From an uncultured Candidatus Thioglobus sp. (lineage in GTDB: Bacteria > Pseudomonadota > Gammaproteobacteria > PS1 > Pseudothioglobaceae), in contig CAJJCX010000001.1 in assembly GCA_905182815.1 (NCBI GenBank), forward strand, positions 186,001 through 250,000: a stretch of DNA of 64,000 bases, in the 5' to 3' direction. Within the stretch, counting starts at the first letter, position 1, and every line of letters starts with the position of its first letter. Below the pieces are notes generated by a model. It worked only from the letters and a program-made list of their open reading frames with translations. It was not told the DNA's origin and ran no database searches. The translations under genes and the position numbers were made by a program. Below, piece after piece: positions 48,931-58,785 of this stretch.

Positions 48931-51294
48931 TTAGTCACCATATGGAGTCCAAATATTTTTCACTTCAGTTGCATTTCTAAGGAATTCTAAGCTTTCACCC
49001 TGATCAGGATTAAGCCAATCTCGATCACTATCTTCATGAACCCACAAGCGTTTTAAGTCAATAGCACTAATAGCTTCAATAGAGGCAATAGTCTCTTGAT
49101 CCGCCCAACACCATGTTCCATCAACTTCTGCATGACCAACAATTTGCTCAGCAAGCTCACGCTTATTACCGCTAACTATATTTACAACGCCAGCTGGTAC
49201 ATCTGAAGTTTCAATTGTTTGTACTAACTCCAAGGCAACACTTGGAAATCGTTCACTAGGAATTAAAACAACTCGGTTTCCCATAGCTATTGCTGGGGCA
49301 ATTAAAGAGATTGATGTAAGTAATGGAAGCTCTTCAGGAGCAATTTGAGCAAGGATACCTATGGGCTCTGGAAGTGCCATTGTAATGCCTCTATAAGGCG
49401 CACTATGAACTGCTCCGTCATACTTATCTGCCCAGGCAGCATAACTAAAGAGTCGACTGATGCTCTCATCAAATTCAGCTTTAGCTTGTTTTTTTGAAAC
49501 CCCACAAAGAGTTATAAGTCGTTGAATCCATTCAGATTCGCGTACCGATAAATTTTCAGCAAGAAAATAAATAATTTGAGCTCTGCCGTGACCGCTTTGA
49601 GAGCTCCAGGATGATGCTTTTGAGGCTGCACTTACAGCGTTTCTTACATCCTTTCTGTTGCCAGCACCAACGAAAGCTGCATGACTTCCGTCAGCATTGA
49701 AAGTTGCAATACTATGACCACCATCTGGCCTTACCTGCTTTCCGCCAATATAAAATTTTAATGTTCGGTCAATAGCATTATTTTTAGGATTTTTAGTAAT
49801 TAAAGCAGCAGTAGTCTTCTTTGATGACTTTAAACCGTTAGGCTTAAGGTATTCATAAAGACCTTCTTTTCCACCTTCACGGCCAAATCCAGACTCTTTG
49901 ACGCCGCCAAATCCACAAGACGCATCAAACTGATTATGACAATTAATCCATACAACACCGGCTTTAATTTTAGGAGCAACATCCATTGTGCGATTAATAT
50001 TTTCACTCCAAATACTTGCCGCTAATCCATATCTACTATTGTTAGCTAACTCAACTGCTTCGGATTGAGTTCGGAAAGTCATTGAGACTAAAACAGGTCC
50101 AAAAATTTCTTCTTGGGCTAACGGGTGACTAGAATCAATATTTGTAATAAGAGTTGGGGGATAGAGGTTACCCTCTGACTCAATATCACATGCCTGATAA
50201 ATTTCTCCGCCATGTTTTAAGCCATCTTTGACCATTTCATTCACTCTATTAAACTGGGTCTTGCTAACTAAACTGCCTAAGTCTATTGACTTATCAAGAG
50301 GAGAGCCTAAGCGTAATTGTTTAATTCTTTCTTTAATTCTTAGATGAAGGTCTTCAGCAACTTCAGCCTGAACCAATAATCTTGATCCAGCACAACAAAC
50401 CTCTCCTTGGTTAAACCAAATTGAATCAACTAAGCCTTCAACTGCAGCATCAAGATCTGCATCTTCAAACACAATAAATGCAGATTTTCCGCCAAGTTCG
50501 AGTGTAAGTTTTTTACCTTGTCCGGCTGTACTTTTTCTGATGGACTGACCAACAGCAGTTGAGCCAGTAAATGCAACTTTATCAACGCCTTTATGGGCTG
50601 CAAGTTCAGCGCCAATATTTCCATCACCATTGATCATATTGACAACGCCAGGTGGAACTCCTGCCTGCTCGCATAAGTGCGCAAAAAACATTGCTGAAAT
50701 TGGAGTTTGCTCTGCAGCCTTAAAGACAATAGTATTACCCATAGCAAGAGCTGGAGCAATTTTCCAAGATAACATTAATAGTGGGAAGTTCCATGGGACA
50801 ATCTGAGCAACAACACCAATTGACTGGTAACTAGAAAACTCTTTGCCTTGAAGTTGTGCCCAGCCAGCATGGTGGTAAAAATGCCTTATTGCAAGAGGTA
50901 TATCAATATCACGACTTTCACGAATAGGCTTTCCATTATCAAGTGTTTCAAGTACAGATATTAATCTCGAATGTTTTTGTAGTAATCTTGCTAAGGCATA
51001 GAGAATTTTAGCTCTTCCATGGCCTCCAAGCAACTCCCACGAGGGTTGTGCTTTTCTAGCAGCTTCTACTGCTAAATCTAGCTGTTCAGAACTTGCAATT
51101 TCAATATTGGCTAGTAACTTACCATTTGAGGGATTTAAACTAGCAATTAATTTAGATTTTTTATTAGATATAAATTTTCCATTAATCAGCTGACCAAAGC
51201 GGTGATCATTAAGTTTAAGCCACTCATGCGCCTCTTTATCACTTTCGAGAGCTTCGCTATAATCTAGATCTTTGAATGATTTTAAAAGTGTCAT
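48931..51294 (-). CDS. Aldehyde dehydrogenase with a second, degenerate aldehyde dehydrogenase domain
   Basis: 787 residues. Residues about 30-480 form a complete aldehyde dehydrogenase: FTGSTAVGQSIR (NAD site), LTLELGGKSAFIVF with the catalytic glutamate and FNQGEVCCAGSRLLV with the catalytic cysteine. Residues about 510-750 repeat the N-terminal half only (FYIGGKQVRPDGG, EPIGILAQIAPEELPLLT, AGVVNIVSG) and end before the position of the cysteine, so this part cannot be catalytic by the usual mechanism. In the deo run it is well placed to oxidise the acetaldehyde that DeoC releases from deoxyribose-5-phosphate. Nine bases after deoC. Confidence 0.88.
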   Translation of the reverse strand: MTLLKSFKDLDYSEALESDKEAHEWLKLNDHRFGQLINGKFISNKKSKLIASLNPSNGKLLANIEIASSEQLDLAVEAARKAQPSWELLGGHGRAKILYALARLLQKHSRLISVLETLDNGKPIRESRDIDIPLAIRHFYHHAGWAQLQGKEFSSYQSIGVVAQIVPWNFPLLMLSWKIAPALAMGNTIVFKAAEQTPISAMFFAHLCEQAGVPPGVVNMINGDGNIGAELAAHKGVDKVAFTGSTAVGQSIRKSTAGQGKKLTLELGGKSAFIVFEDADLDAAVEGLVDSIWFNQGEVCCAGSRLLVQAEVAEDLHLRIKERIKQLRLGSPLDKSIDLGSLVSKTQFNRVNEMVKDGLKHGGEIYQACDIESEGNLYPPTLITNIDSSHPLAQEEIFGPVLVSMTFRTQSEAVELANNSRYGLAASIWSENINRTMDVAPKIKAGVVWINCHNQFDASCGFGGVKESGFGREGGKEGLYEYLKPNGLKSSKKTTAALITKNPKNNAIDRTLKFYIGGKQVRPDGGHSIATFNADGSHAAFVGAGNRKDVRNAVSAASKASSWSSQSGHGRAQIIYFLAENLSVRESEWIQRLITLCGVSKKQAKAEFDESISRLFSYAAWADKYDGAVHSAPYRGITMALPEPIGILAQIAPEELPLLTSISLIAPAIAMGNRVVLIPSERFPSVALELVQTIETSDVPAGVVNIVSGNKRELAEQIVGHAEVDGTWCWADQETIASIEAISAIDLKRLWVHEDSDRDWLNPDQGESLEFLRNATEVKNIWTPYGD

Positions 51295-51303
51295 TGTTAA
51301 GTC

Positions 51304-52354
51304 CTATGCTAATGGATGTCTATAAGATGCCGAGTAATAACCACTAGAGAAGTGGTCTAATTGGCGTTCAATATCGCCGAGTAAGCTAGATGCTCCAAAA
51401 CGAAATAAATCTGGCTCTAACCATCTGCGACCGAGCTCTTCTTGGATCATTGTCATATATAAAAGTGCAGTTTTAGTGTCACTAATTCCACCAGCAGCTT
51501 TAAAGCCGATTCGAATGCCTGTTTCATTATAAAAATTACGTATCATTCGAACCATAACTAAGACTTACTGGAAGGGTTGCGTTAGTAGGCTCTTTACCAG
51601 TAGACGTTTTAATAAAGTCAGCCCCAGCCATCATACAAACCTGAGAAGCTTTAGCAATATTACTAAGATTTCCAAGTTCACCCGTAGCTAAAATAGTTTT
51701 CATATGCGCATCACCACATTTTTCACGAAACATTTTTACTTCTTTATACAGTTCTTCCCAGTTTCCTTCTAAAACATGTCGGCGGCTTATAACTATATCA
51801 ATTTCATTAGCACCCGAATCTACTGAATACTCGATTTCTTTAAGTCTTAATGGAAGAGGAGAGAGGCCTGCTGGAAATCCTGTGGATACCGCGGCTAAAT
51901 TAATCTTTGAATTATTCAATGCTTTTTTGGCAGAAGCAAGCATGTCATGGTATACGCAAACAGCAGCAACACTTAAATCTAAAGATTCAGTGCCCAGTAT
52001 TTTTTCAAGCTTGTTGCTAATAGGCTGTTTTGCTTTACTGCAAAGACGCCTAACACGAGCTTCTGTGTCGTCTCCAGAAAGGGTAGTTAAGTCCATTAAA
52101 GTAATGGCTTTGAGAAGCCATGCAGCTTGTTTATCTTTTTTTATACTTCGCCTTGTGCCATAATTAGTGCAGCGCCTTTCAACGGCGCTTTTATTAATTG
52201 CTATATTTGATATTTTATCAAGTCTAAAGTCTGTCCCTGGATTTCTAATAACACCAGAGTTTTCCTTTAAGCTTTCTGAATCAACTAAATTTGGATAAGA
52301 GATAACTTTGCTATCTTTCTGAGGTATTTGAGCTTTAGTGATATTTTTAGTCAT
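51304..52354 (-). CDS. deoC: Deoxyribose-phosphate aldolase, one frameshift
   Basis: 349 residues when corrected, with an N-terminal extension of about 90 residues compared with the E. coli enzyme. It splits deoxyribose-5-phosphate into glyceraldehyde-3-phosphate and acetaldehyde. The Schiff-base lysine is in GADFIKTSTGKEP; the second active-site lysine is in RIGFKAAGGIS. Between these two motifs the frame breaks near 51552, where an extra base in LPVSLSMVRMIRNF makes a stop. Start ATG 52354; 22 bases after punA. Confidence 0.93.
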
Positions 52355-52376
52355 ATTCTTTGATGCTTAATAAAAT

Positions 52377-53179
52377 CTATAGACTCTTTAGGTATGAAAT
52401 TAAAACTTTTTCGACAGTGTCTGCAGCCTTACTTGCAAAGGCAATTGTTTGTTCATGACTTAGTTTTGTGGCACTCATTCCTGCTGCATAATTAGTAATA
52501 ACTGAAAGAGCACATAGTGGAAGCCCTTGATGGCGAGCTAAAATAACTTCAGGAACTGTAGACATTCCTACAGCATCTGCGCCTAGGGTTTTGACAGCTT
52601 TAATTTCAGCAGGAGTTTCAAATTGCGGCCCACTAAACCATGCATAAACTCCTTCATGTAGGGTGATGTCATTCATTTTAGCTGAAGAACGCATATTATC
52701 ATTTAGCTCAGGATTGTAGGCATCACTCATATCCACAAAGCGCTTATTACTTTCAGCACCAAACAAGGGAGAAACTCCCGTCATATTAATATGATCTGTT
52801 ATAAGCATAACGCTTCCTGGCGATGCTTCTTTAACTAAACTTCCAGCAGCATTAGTTAGTACCAGGCTTTTGCATCCTATTGCGCTAAGTGTTTGAATGG
52901 CAACAGCCATTATGTCTGCTCTTCCGTTCTCATAATAATGAGCTCGACCTTGCATTACAACAACATTGGTATCTTCAACTTTACCAAATAAAAGTCTTCC
53001 AGCATGGCCGCCAACACCGGCAACTGGAAAGCCTGGAAGTGAGTCAAAATCTAGACTAGCTATCGTATTGATATTATCGCAAAACTGACCTAAGCCAGAT
53101 CCAAGAATAAGACCAACTTCAGGCTTAAAGCTGCAATTGTTTGATTTATGATACCAACACAATCATCAACTTGACTCAT
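52377..53179 (-). CDS. punA: Purine nucleoside phosphorylase, one frameshift near the start
   Basis: About 267 residues, trimeric PNP family. It cleaves inosine and guanosine with phosphate. I start it at ATG 53179, in a TAATG junction with cdd; this gives MSQVDDCVGIINQTIAAL, then a missing A near 53127 shifts into KPEVGLILGSGLGQFCDNI. Other motifs: VVMQGRAHYYENG, LVLTNAAGSL, FSGPQFETPAEIKAV and GMSTVPEVILARH. The reading frame that starts at 53162 in the downstream frame is an artefact of the shift. Works with add and deoB on imported purine nucleosides. Confidence 0.93.
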
Positions 53180-53571
53180 TACAGATGCTCCGGCCCAAAA
53201 GAATGAGGTAATAATTCAGCAAGATTCATATGGCTCTGAACTCCGCTTGGAGAGCACAGCATAATTTTTGTATTTTCATCCGAAAATTCTCTTATTCTCT
53301 GTCTACATCCACCACAAGGTATTCCGCCTTCATCATTCTTTGTCATAACATATATTGTTTTAATTTTTTTCTCACCACCCATTACCATTGATGCAATAGC
53401 AGATGCCTCAGCACAGTTTCCAAGCGGGTAGCTAGCATTTTCAACATTACAACCTGAATAAGTATTCCCTTTGTCAGTTATTATTAAAACACCAACAGGA
53501 TAGTTAGAGTAAGGGACATAGGCTTTGCTCATGGCACTTTTAGTAGCTGCAATATGACTTTCTTCACTCAT
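53179..53571 (-). CDS. cdd: Cytidine deaminase
   Basis: 130 residues, the small tetrameric type. Zinc ligands are C in GNCAEASAIA and the pair in PCGGCRQRI; the glutamate next to the first cysteine is the proton shuttle. Converts cytidine and deoxycytidine to uridine and deoxyuridine, which deoA-type phosphorylases then split. Stop overlaps the punA start by one base; two bases separate its start from the permease gene upstream. Confidence 0.95.
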   Translation of the reverse strand: MSEESHIAATKSAMSKAYVPYSNYPVGVLIITDKGNTYSGCNVENASYPLGNCAEASAIASMVMGGEKKIKTIYVMTKNDEGGIPCGGCRQRIREFSDENTKIMLCSPSGVQSHMNLAELLPHSFGPEHL

Positions 53572-53573
53572 AC

Positions 53574-54548
53574 TTATAACTCCTTAATGTAAGGTTGGGC
53601 AGATGCCTTAGGAGGAACTGCTTTGCCAATAAACCCTGCTAATAAAATAATAGTTAAAATATAAGGGGCTGCATCGATCAATTGAACCGGAATTTCACCA
53701 ATAACAGGAAAGACAACGCCTTGAAGTCTAATAGATAATGCCTGTAAAAAGGCAAACAAGAAGCATGCAGCTAAAACCTTGTATGGGTGCCACTTTCCAA
53801 AAATTAGTGCAGCTAAAGCAATAAAGCCAGCACCAGCAGTCATCTCTTTTGTGAATTGTGCAGTATATGCAGTTGAAATATAAGCGCCACCAATCCCACA
53901 CAAAATACCACCAACTAATAATGCTCTATAGCGCAGACCTTCAACTGATAATCCGGCTGTATCAACCGCTTTAGGATTTTCTCCTACCGCTCTAAGGCGT
54001 AAACCAAATCGAGTTCGGTAAACTACCCACCAAACAATTGGAACAATCACAAAGGCTAAGTAAACCAAGATATTATGACCACTAATGAGCTCCCTATAAA
54101 TTACACCAATAATAGGAATATGATCAATAATATCAACTCCAGGAAGGGTAATAGAAAGAAATCTTTCGTCATTTTGAAGGGTTGGCGTAATGCCGCCTCT
54201 TTTAAACCAGGCTAACGTTAGAATCATTGTCAGTCCAGACGCCAAGATATTTATTGCAACTCCACTAACAATCTGATTACCTTTATAGGTAATGGATGCA
54301 AAGCCATGAATCATTGCTAATACAGAGGATGCGAACATACCCGCAATTAAACCAAGCCATGGTGAGCCAAAAACGCTTGCTGCACTTGCAGCAATAAAGG
54401 CTGACATCAAAAGCTTTCCTTCCAGACCAATATCTACAACACCGGCTCGCTCAGCAAACAAGCCAGCCATGGAAGCAAAAATAAGTGGAACACAGATTCT
54501 AACTGAGGCGTCAAATGTCAATACAGTAGTTAAAAAGAAGTCGCTCAT
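53574..54548 (-). CDS. Nucleoside ABC transporter permease (NupC/YufQ-like)
   Basis: 324 residues of the branched-chain/ribose-type permease family, eight to ten membrane helices, with LFAERAGVVDIGLEGKLLM near the N-terminus and RFGLRLRAVGENPKAVDTAG, the coupling region of BmpA-NupABC transporters. Overlaps the second permease by four bases (ATGA). Nucleoside specificity follows from the gene set around it and from the BMP-type binding protein. Confidence 0.9.
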   Translation of the reverse strand: MSDFFLTTVLTFDASVRICVPLIFASMAGLFAERAGVVDIGLEGKLLMSAFIAASAASVFGSPWLGLIAGMFASSVLAMIHGFASITYKGNQIVSGVAINILASGLTMILTLAWFKRGGITPTLQNDERFLSITLPGVDIIDHIPIIGVIYRELISGHNILVYLAFVIVPIVWWVVYRTRFGLRLRAVGENPKAVDTAGLSVEGLRYRALLVGGILCGIGGAYISTAYTAQFTKEMTAGAGFIALAALIFGKWHPYKVLAACFLFAFLQALSIRLQGVVFPVIGEIPVQLIDAAPYILTIILLAGFIGKAVPPKASAQPYIKEL

Positions 54549-55645
54549 TCTGATGCCTCAACTGGTGCTAAATAGCGAATTAAAACAGGCCTATATAAAT
54601 ACTCTAAGCCACCACAAAACAAGATGACTAGGCCCTGCATAACAACAACAATGTCCCTTGATACGTTTTGTAATTCAAAGTCTAATTCTGCACCACCCTG
54701 ATAAAGTATTCCAAACAAGAAGGCTGCAATAAGAATACCAACAGGATGGTTGCGGCCCATTAAGGCAACCGCGATACCACCAAATCCATAGCCATAATTA
54801 AAATTTAAGAATAGGCGATGCTGAACTCCCATAAGTTCATTGATACCAACTAAGCCGGCCAGTGCTCCCGAAATACACATGGTTACAACAATAATTTTTT
54901 TTGGATTAATTCCACTATAAATTGCAGCTTCATTGCTTTTTCCTGCAGCTCGAATTGCAAAGCCCCATCTAGTATGCCATAGGAAAAACCAGACTACAGC
55001 TGAGAAAAATAAAGCAACAAATATCGACATATTAAGGGGTGATCTTGTAACTTCATAACCAAAATTTGCTAATACATCATGCACAAAAGGGATCCATGAG
55101 GCTTCAATAAAGTCACCACTTTCTGGTGACATCTCGCCAACCTCACGCAATACATTGACCAAGACGTAAACCATTAATGAGGAGGCTATAAAGTTAAACA
55201 TTATGGTAGTTATAACAATATGGCTTCCACGATAAGCTTGCAAGTAAGCAGGAATGATCGCCCATAATGCTCCAAACAACAAGCCTCCTGAGATAGCCAA
55301 TGGAATGACAATCCATGCGCTAAGGGCAGGATTCATATATAAGGCAACTAACGCAGTTCCAAGACCTCCAACATATGCCTGCCCCTCTCCTCCAATATTA
55401 AATAATCCAGCGTGAAATGCAACTGCTACAGCAAGGCCAGTAAAGACAAAGTTTGTCGCGTAATACAGAGTGTAACCAAGACCTTCATCGTAACCAAGTG
55501 CACCATAGATTAATATCTTGGTTGCCTCTATTGGATCGACTCCTATAAATAGAAAAACAATACCGGTAGCTATAAATGCAGTTAAAACATTAAAGAGAGG
55601 CAGCAATAAGCCATTTATCCATGATAATCGTCTATCACGTGTCAT
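54545..55645 (-). CDS. Nucleoside ABC transporter permease (NupB/YufP-like)
   Basis: 366 residues, same permease family as the previous entry, with FHAGLFNIGGEGQAYVGGLG and the coupling segment RWGFAIRAAGKSNEAAIYSG. It forms the heterodimeric channel with its neighbour. Overlaps both the ATPase gene and the other permease gene by four bases each, showing tight coupling. Confidence 0.9.
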   Translation of the reverse strand: MTRDRRLSWINGLLLPLFNVLTAFIATGIVFLFIGVDPIEATKILIYGALGYDEGLGYTLYYATNFVFTGLAVAVAFHAGLFNIGGEGQAYVGGLGTALVALYMNPALSAWIVIPLAISGGLLFGALWAIIPAYLQAYRGSHIVITTIMFNFIASSLMVYVLVNVLREVGEMSPESGDFIEASWIPFVHDVLANFGYEVTRSPLNMSIFVALFFSAVVWFFLWHTRWGFAIRAAGKSNEAAIYSGINPKKIIVVTMCISGALAGLVGINELMGVQHRLFLNFNYGYGFGGIAVALMGRNHPVGILIAAFLFGILYQGGAELDFELQNVSRDIVVVMQGLVILFCGGLEYLYRPVLIRYLAPVEASE

Positions 55646-57198
55646 ATTTCAGCTCCTTTGGCTTCTGCCGGAGATTCAAGCGCATTCGCCATCATCATGC
55701 CGAGTGTTGCTTCATCTGCATCTGCGCCATTAACAGTACCAGTAATTATTCCATCACACATCACTATTATTCTGTCACTGAGAGACATGATTTCCTCTAG
55801 CTCAACAGAAATTAGGACAATAGCTTTGCCAGCATCTCTCATTTGAATAATGCGTTTTCTAATAAATTCAATAGCACCTATATCAACACCGCGTGTAGGT
55901 TGACCAATAATTAAAACTTCTGGGTCGCGTTCAAATTCTCTTGCTAGAATAAGTTTTTGTTGATTGCCCCCTGAAAAGTTTGAGGACATCAAGTTTGGAT
56001 TTGGTGGACGGACATCAAAGGCCTCCATTATGGAAGCACAATTAGCCTTAACTAGTGATTTTTTTAGCCAAATTCCTTGATTTAGATCCTTATCATTTTG
56101 GTATCCCATTAGGGCGGTTTCGCTAGCACTAAATTCAGCAATCATACCCATTTTTTGACGATCCTCAGGGACATGAGCAACACCAAGATTTCGTAATTGC
56201 TCAGGATTAAGTCGACTTTTTGGGGATATGGTTTCACCCATAATTTCAATAGTGCCTTTTGTTAATGGGAGTATTCCAGCTAGTGCTTTTAGAAGTGTTC
56301 CCTGGCCATTGCCGGTGACGCCTGCAATTCCGAGAATTTCACCAGAGCGAGCCTCAAAGCTAACTTCTGATACGCGCTTTAATCCTTGTTCATTATTTAT
56401 TTCGAGATTTTTTGCAACTAAAAGGGGCTTACCAATTTTTGCTTTAGACTTCTTAATATTTAGTAGTACTTTTCTACCAATCATTAACTCTGCAAGTTCT
56501 TCAGGGTTGGTTTTACTTGTCTCTCTGTGGGCTACCATCTTGCCCGCTCTCATGACCGATACATGGTCTGTGATATTCATAATTTCTCGAAGCTTGTGAG
56601 TAATTAATATAATCGTAACACCTTCATTCTTAAGAGCTTCAAATATACGAAATAACTCATCAGACTCTTGAGGCGTTAAGACTCCTGTGGGTTCATCAAG
56701 TATTAAAACCTTTGCGCCCTTATAAAGGCCCTTTAAGATTTCGACTCGTTGCTGCATTCCAACAGAGAGCTCTTCTACTGCGATATCTAGTTCAACTTCC
56801 AATCCATATTCTTTAGCAAGTCTAGTCAGCTCAATTCGAGCATTTGCTAGGCTTTCTGTAATTAATGCACCACCCTCACTGCCAAGAATGACATTCTCAA
56901 GAACGGTAAAATTCTCAACCAGCATGAAATGTTGATGAACCATTCCAATTCCTGCTTCAATTGATTGTTTTGAGCTGGTAGCTCTAAAGTCTTTATCAAA
57001 GACTTTAATTTGTCCAGAGTCTGCCTGATAAAAGCCGTACAAGATACTCATTAGAGTGGATTTACCCGCTCCATTCTCACCAACAATACCATGTATTGTT
57101 CCAGTTTCAACGCTCAGATTGACCTTATCATTTGCATGCACAGCACCAAAATGTTTATCAACATTTATAAGTTCAATGGCAATGTTTGACTTAGTCAT
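55642..57198 (-). CDS. Nucleoside ABC transporter ATP-binding protein (NupA/YufO-like)
   Basis: 518 residues with two fused ATPase domains. First: GENGAGKSTLMSILYG, VHQHFMLVENFTV, SVGMQQRVEILKGLY, LILDEPTGVLTPQE. Second: GVTGNGQGTLLKALAG in place of a full Walker A, FSGGNQQKLILAREF and VLIIGQPTRGVD. The degenerate second domain is usual for sugar and nucleoside type ATPases. It energises the two permeases that follow with four-base overlaps. A terminator-like hairpin separates it from the binding-protein gene upstream. Confidence 0.93.
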   Translation of the reverse strand: MTKSNIAIELINVDKHFGAVHANDKVNLSVETGTIHGIVGENGAGKSTLMSILYGFYQADSGQIKVFDKDFRATSSKQSIEAGIGMVHQHFMLVENFTVLENVILGSEGGALITESLANARIELTRLAKEYGLEVELDIAVEELSVGMQQRVEILKGLYKGAKVLILDEPTGVLTPQESDELFRIFEALKNEGVTIILITHKLREIMNITDHVSVMRAGKMVAHRETSKTNPEELAELMIGRKVLLNIKKSKAKIGKPLLVAKNLEINNEQGLKRVSEVSFEARSGEILGIAGVTGNGQGTLLKALAGILPLTKGTIEIMGETISPKSRLNPEQLRNLGVAHVPEDRQKMGMIAEFSASETALMGYQNDKDLNQGIWLKKSLVKANCASIMEAFDVRPPNPNLMSSNFSGGNQQKLILAREFERDPEVLIIGQPTRGVDIGAIEFIRKRIIQMRDAGKAIVLISVELEEIMSLSDRIIVMCDGIITGTVNGADADEATLGMMMANALESPAEAKGAEI

Positions 57199-57294
57199 AG
57201 ATAATATTTATATAAAAATATGTAATTATTATAGTTGTATGAATTTGTAACTTTAATATATAGTTTTATAAAAATACATATTAAAGTTTAAAAA

Positions 57295-57326
57295 AAAACA
57301 TCCGGCCCTAGAGCCGGATGTTTTTA
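57295..57326 (-). terminator. Terminator or attenuator between nucleoside binding protein and ATPase genes
   Basis: AACATCCGGC (57297-57306) pairs with GCCGGATGTT (57312-57321) around CCTAGA, extended by A/T pairs on both sides, so it can act in either direction. On the minus strand it follows the binding-protein stop by about 20 bases and precedes the ATPase gene. Confidence 0.85.
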
Positions 57327-57343
57327 AGAATAAAAACTGCTTC

Positions 57344-58375
57344 TTATAAAGGGCAGGTATTATCACTCATGTAGTCATGAACCACAATAGAGCCATCAAT
57401 AATTCCAGCTCTTGCAGTTTCAACTGCGGCAAGCATTTCAGCAGAAACTAGATCTGCATTGTACTCATCCATTGCAGCGCCAACTCCGTCTTCAGCAACA
57501 CCGTTCACTTTAAAACCAGCTTCCCAAGTGCCGTTCATAGCAGCTTCGAAACTCTCGTAAGCAGCTAATCCAACTTTCTTATACATAGAAGTAAGCATTG
57601 TTCCAGGTTGAATGTAGTTTTGGTTAGAGTCTACACCAATTGCTAAAACACCCATGTCTGCAGCAGTTTGGTAAACACCCATTCCAGTTCCACCAGCAGC
57701 AGCATAAACTACGTCAGCACCATTTTCAACTTGGCTACGAGTAATTTCACCACCTTTAGTTGGGTTACCCCAAGCAGCTGGAGTTGATCCAGTCATCTGA
57801 GCTAATACAGTCATTGAGCTGTCTTGATGAGCAACACCTTGCTTATAACCACACTCAAAGCGACTAATTAATGGAATATCCATACCACCAACAAAGCCTA
57901 CAGTGCCTGTGCTTGATGCCATAGCAGCCATAATACCAACAAGGAATGATCCTTCTTGCTCTTTAAAGACAACATTTTGAACGTTTGGAGCATCTACAAC
58001 ACCATCAATGATAGTGAACTGAGTATCAGGATACTCTGCAGCAGCTGCAGCAACAGCATTCGCCATAGTGAAACCTACAGCTACAACTGGGCTATATCCA
58101 CGTTGTGCAAACTTCTTAAGACTTTGCTCCATCATAGCTTCGTTAGTAGGCTCTAGCTCAGTAACAGCAATACCAGTATCATTAGCAAATCTCATGATGC
58201 CATTATAGACCGCCTCGTTAAAAGACTTGTCATTCTTACCAGCAGTATCATAAACTACAGCAGGCTTAATGTCAGCTTGAGCAATTGACGCTGATAAAGC
58301 AATTGTTGTAGCTATTATTGCTAGACCAGTTTTTTTGATAAATCCACCAAAATGTGAATGTTTCGTGTTTTTCAT
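57344..58375 (-). CDS. BMP-family nucleoside-binding ABC transporter protein
   Basis: 343 residues with a signal peptide (KKTGLAIIATTIALSASIAQA). BMP/PnrA family pattern: KPAVVYDTAGKNDKSFNEAVY, VAVGFTMANAVAAAA, TVGFVGGMDIPLISRF and GADVVYAAAGGTGMGVYQTA. Members bind purine and pyrimidine nucleosides. It is the first gene of the minus-strand nucleoside run; AAGGAG lies just before ATG 58375. The mature C-terminus ends in DNTCPL, with one of two cysteines of the mature protein. Confidence 0.93.
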   Translation of the reverse strand: MKNTKHSHFGGFIKKTGLAIIATTIALSASIAQADIKPAVVYDTAGKNDKSFNEAVYNGIMRFANDTGIAVTELEPTNEAMMEQSLKKFAQRGYSPVVAVGFTMANAVAAAAAEYPDTQFTIIDGVVDAPNVQNVVFKEQEGSFLVGIMAAMASSTGTVGFVGGMDIPLISRFECGYKQGVAHQDSSMTVLAQMTGSTPAAWGNPTKGGEITRSQVENGADVVYAAAGGTGMGVYQTAADMGVLAIGVDSNQNYIQPGTMLTSMYKKVGLAAYESFEAAMNGTWEAGFKVNGVAEDGVGAAMDEYNADLVSAEMLAAVETARAGIIDGSIVVHDYMSDNTCPL

Positions 58376-58785
58376 TGTGTACTTCTCCTTAGTTGTTAAT
58401 CTTAATTTTTCAATAGAACAAAAACCATCATAAAAATAAAGATAGTCTAAAAATATCTTTGTTGTTAACTCAAGCTTTGTATTAAAAGTATATAGGAATA
58501 AAATCTCAAGTTGTTAATATTCTATTCTCGATGATGTCCTTTGTCAAAAAAATTTCAATGTATTTTTAATCTGTTTCTTTTAGCTCTAATAATTAACTAT
58601 ATAGTTTGAGTATTCTTGAATATACAAGTACAGATAATCATTTTTAAATTCATAAGTGAAAAATAATTGTTTACAATAATTATTAATACATTTATGCATA
58701 TAATTAAATAATTATTTAAATATCAATCTATGAGCACTTCACTTAAAAATAATAGTTGTAGTCAAATACTTAGCTAAAAATTATT
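58376..58785. promoter_or_regulatory. Divergent control region between nucleoside and purine-degradation operons
   Basis: This 410-base AT-rich spacer holds no gene that I can support. It must carry both divergent promoters. A 14-bp near-palindrome at 58615-58628, CTTGAATATACAAG (12 of 14 positions symmetric), is a reasonable operator candidate for a GntR- or LysR-type regulator. No purine riboswitch fold was seen. Confidence 0.5.
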
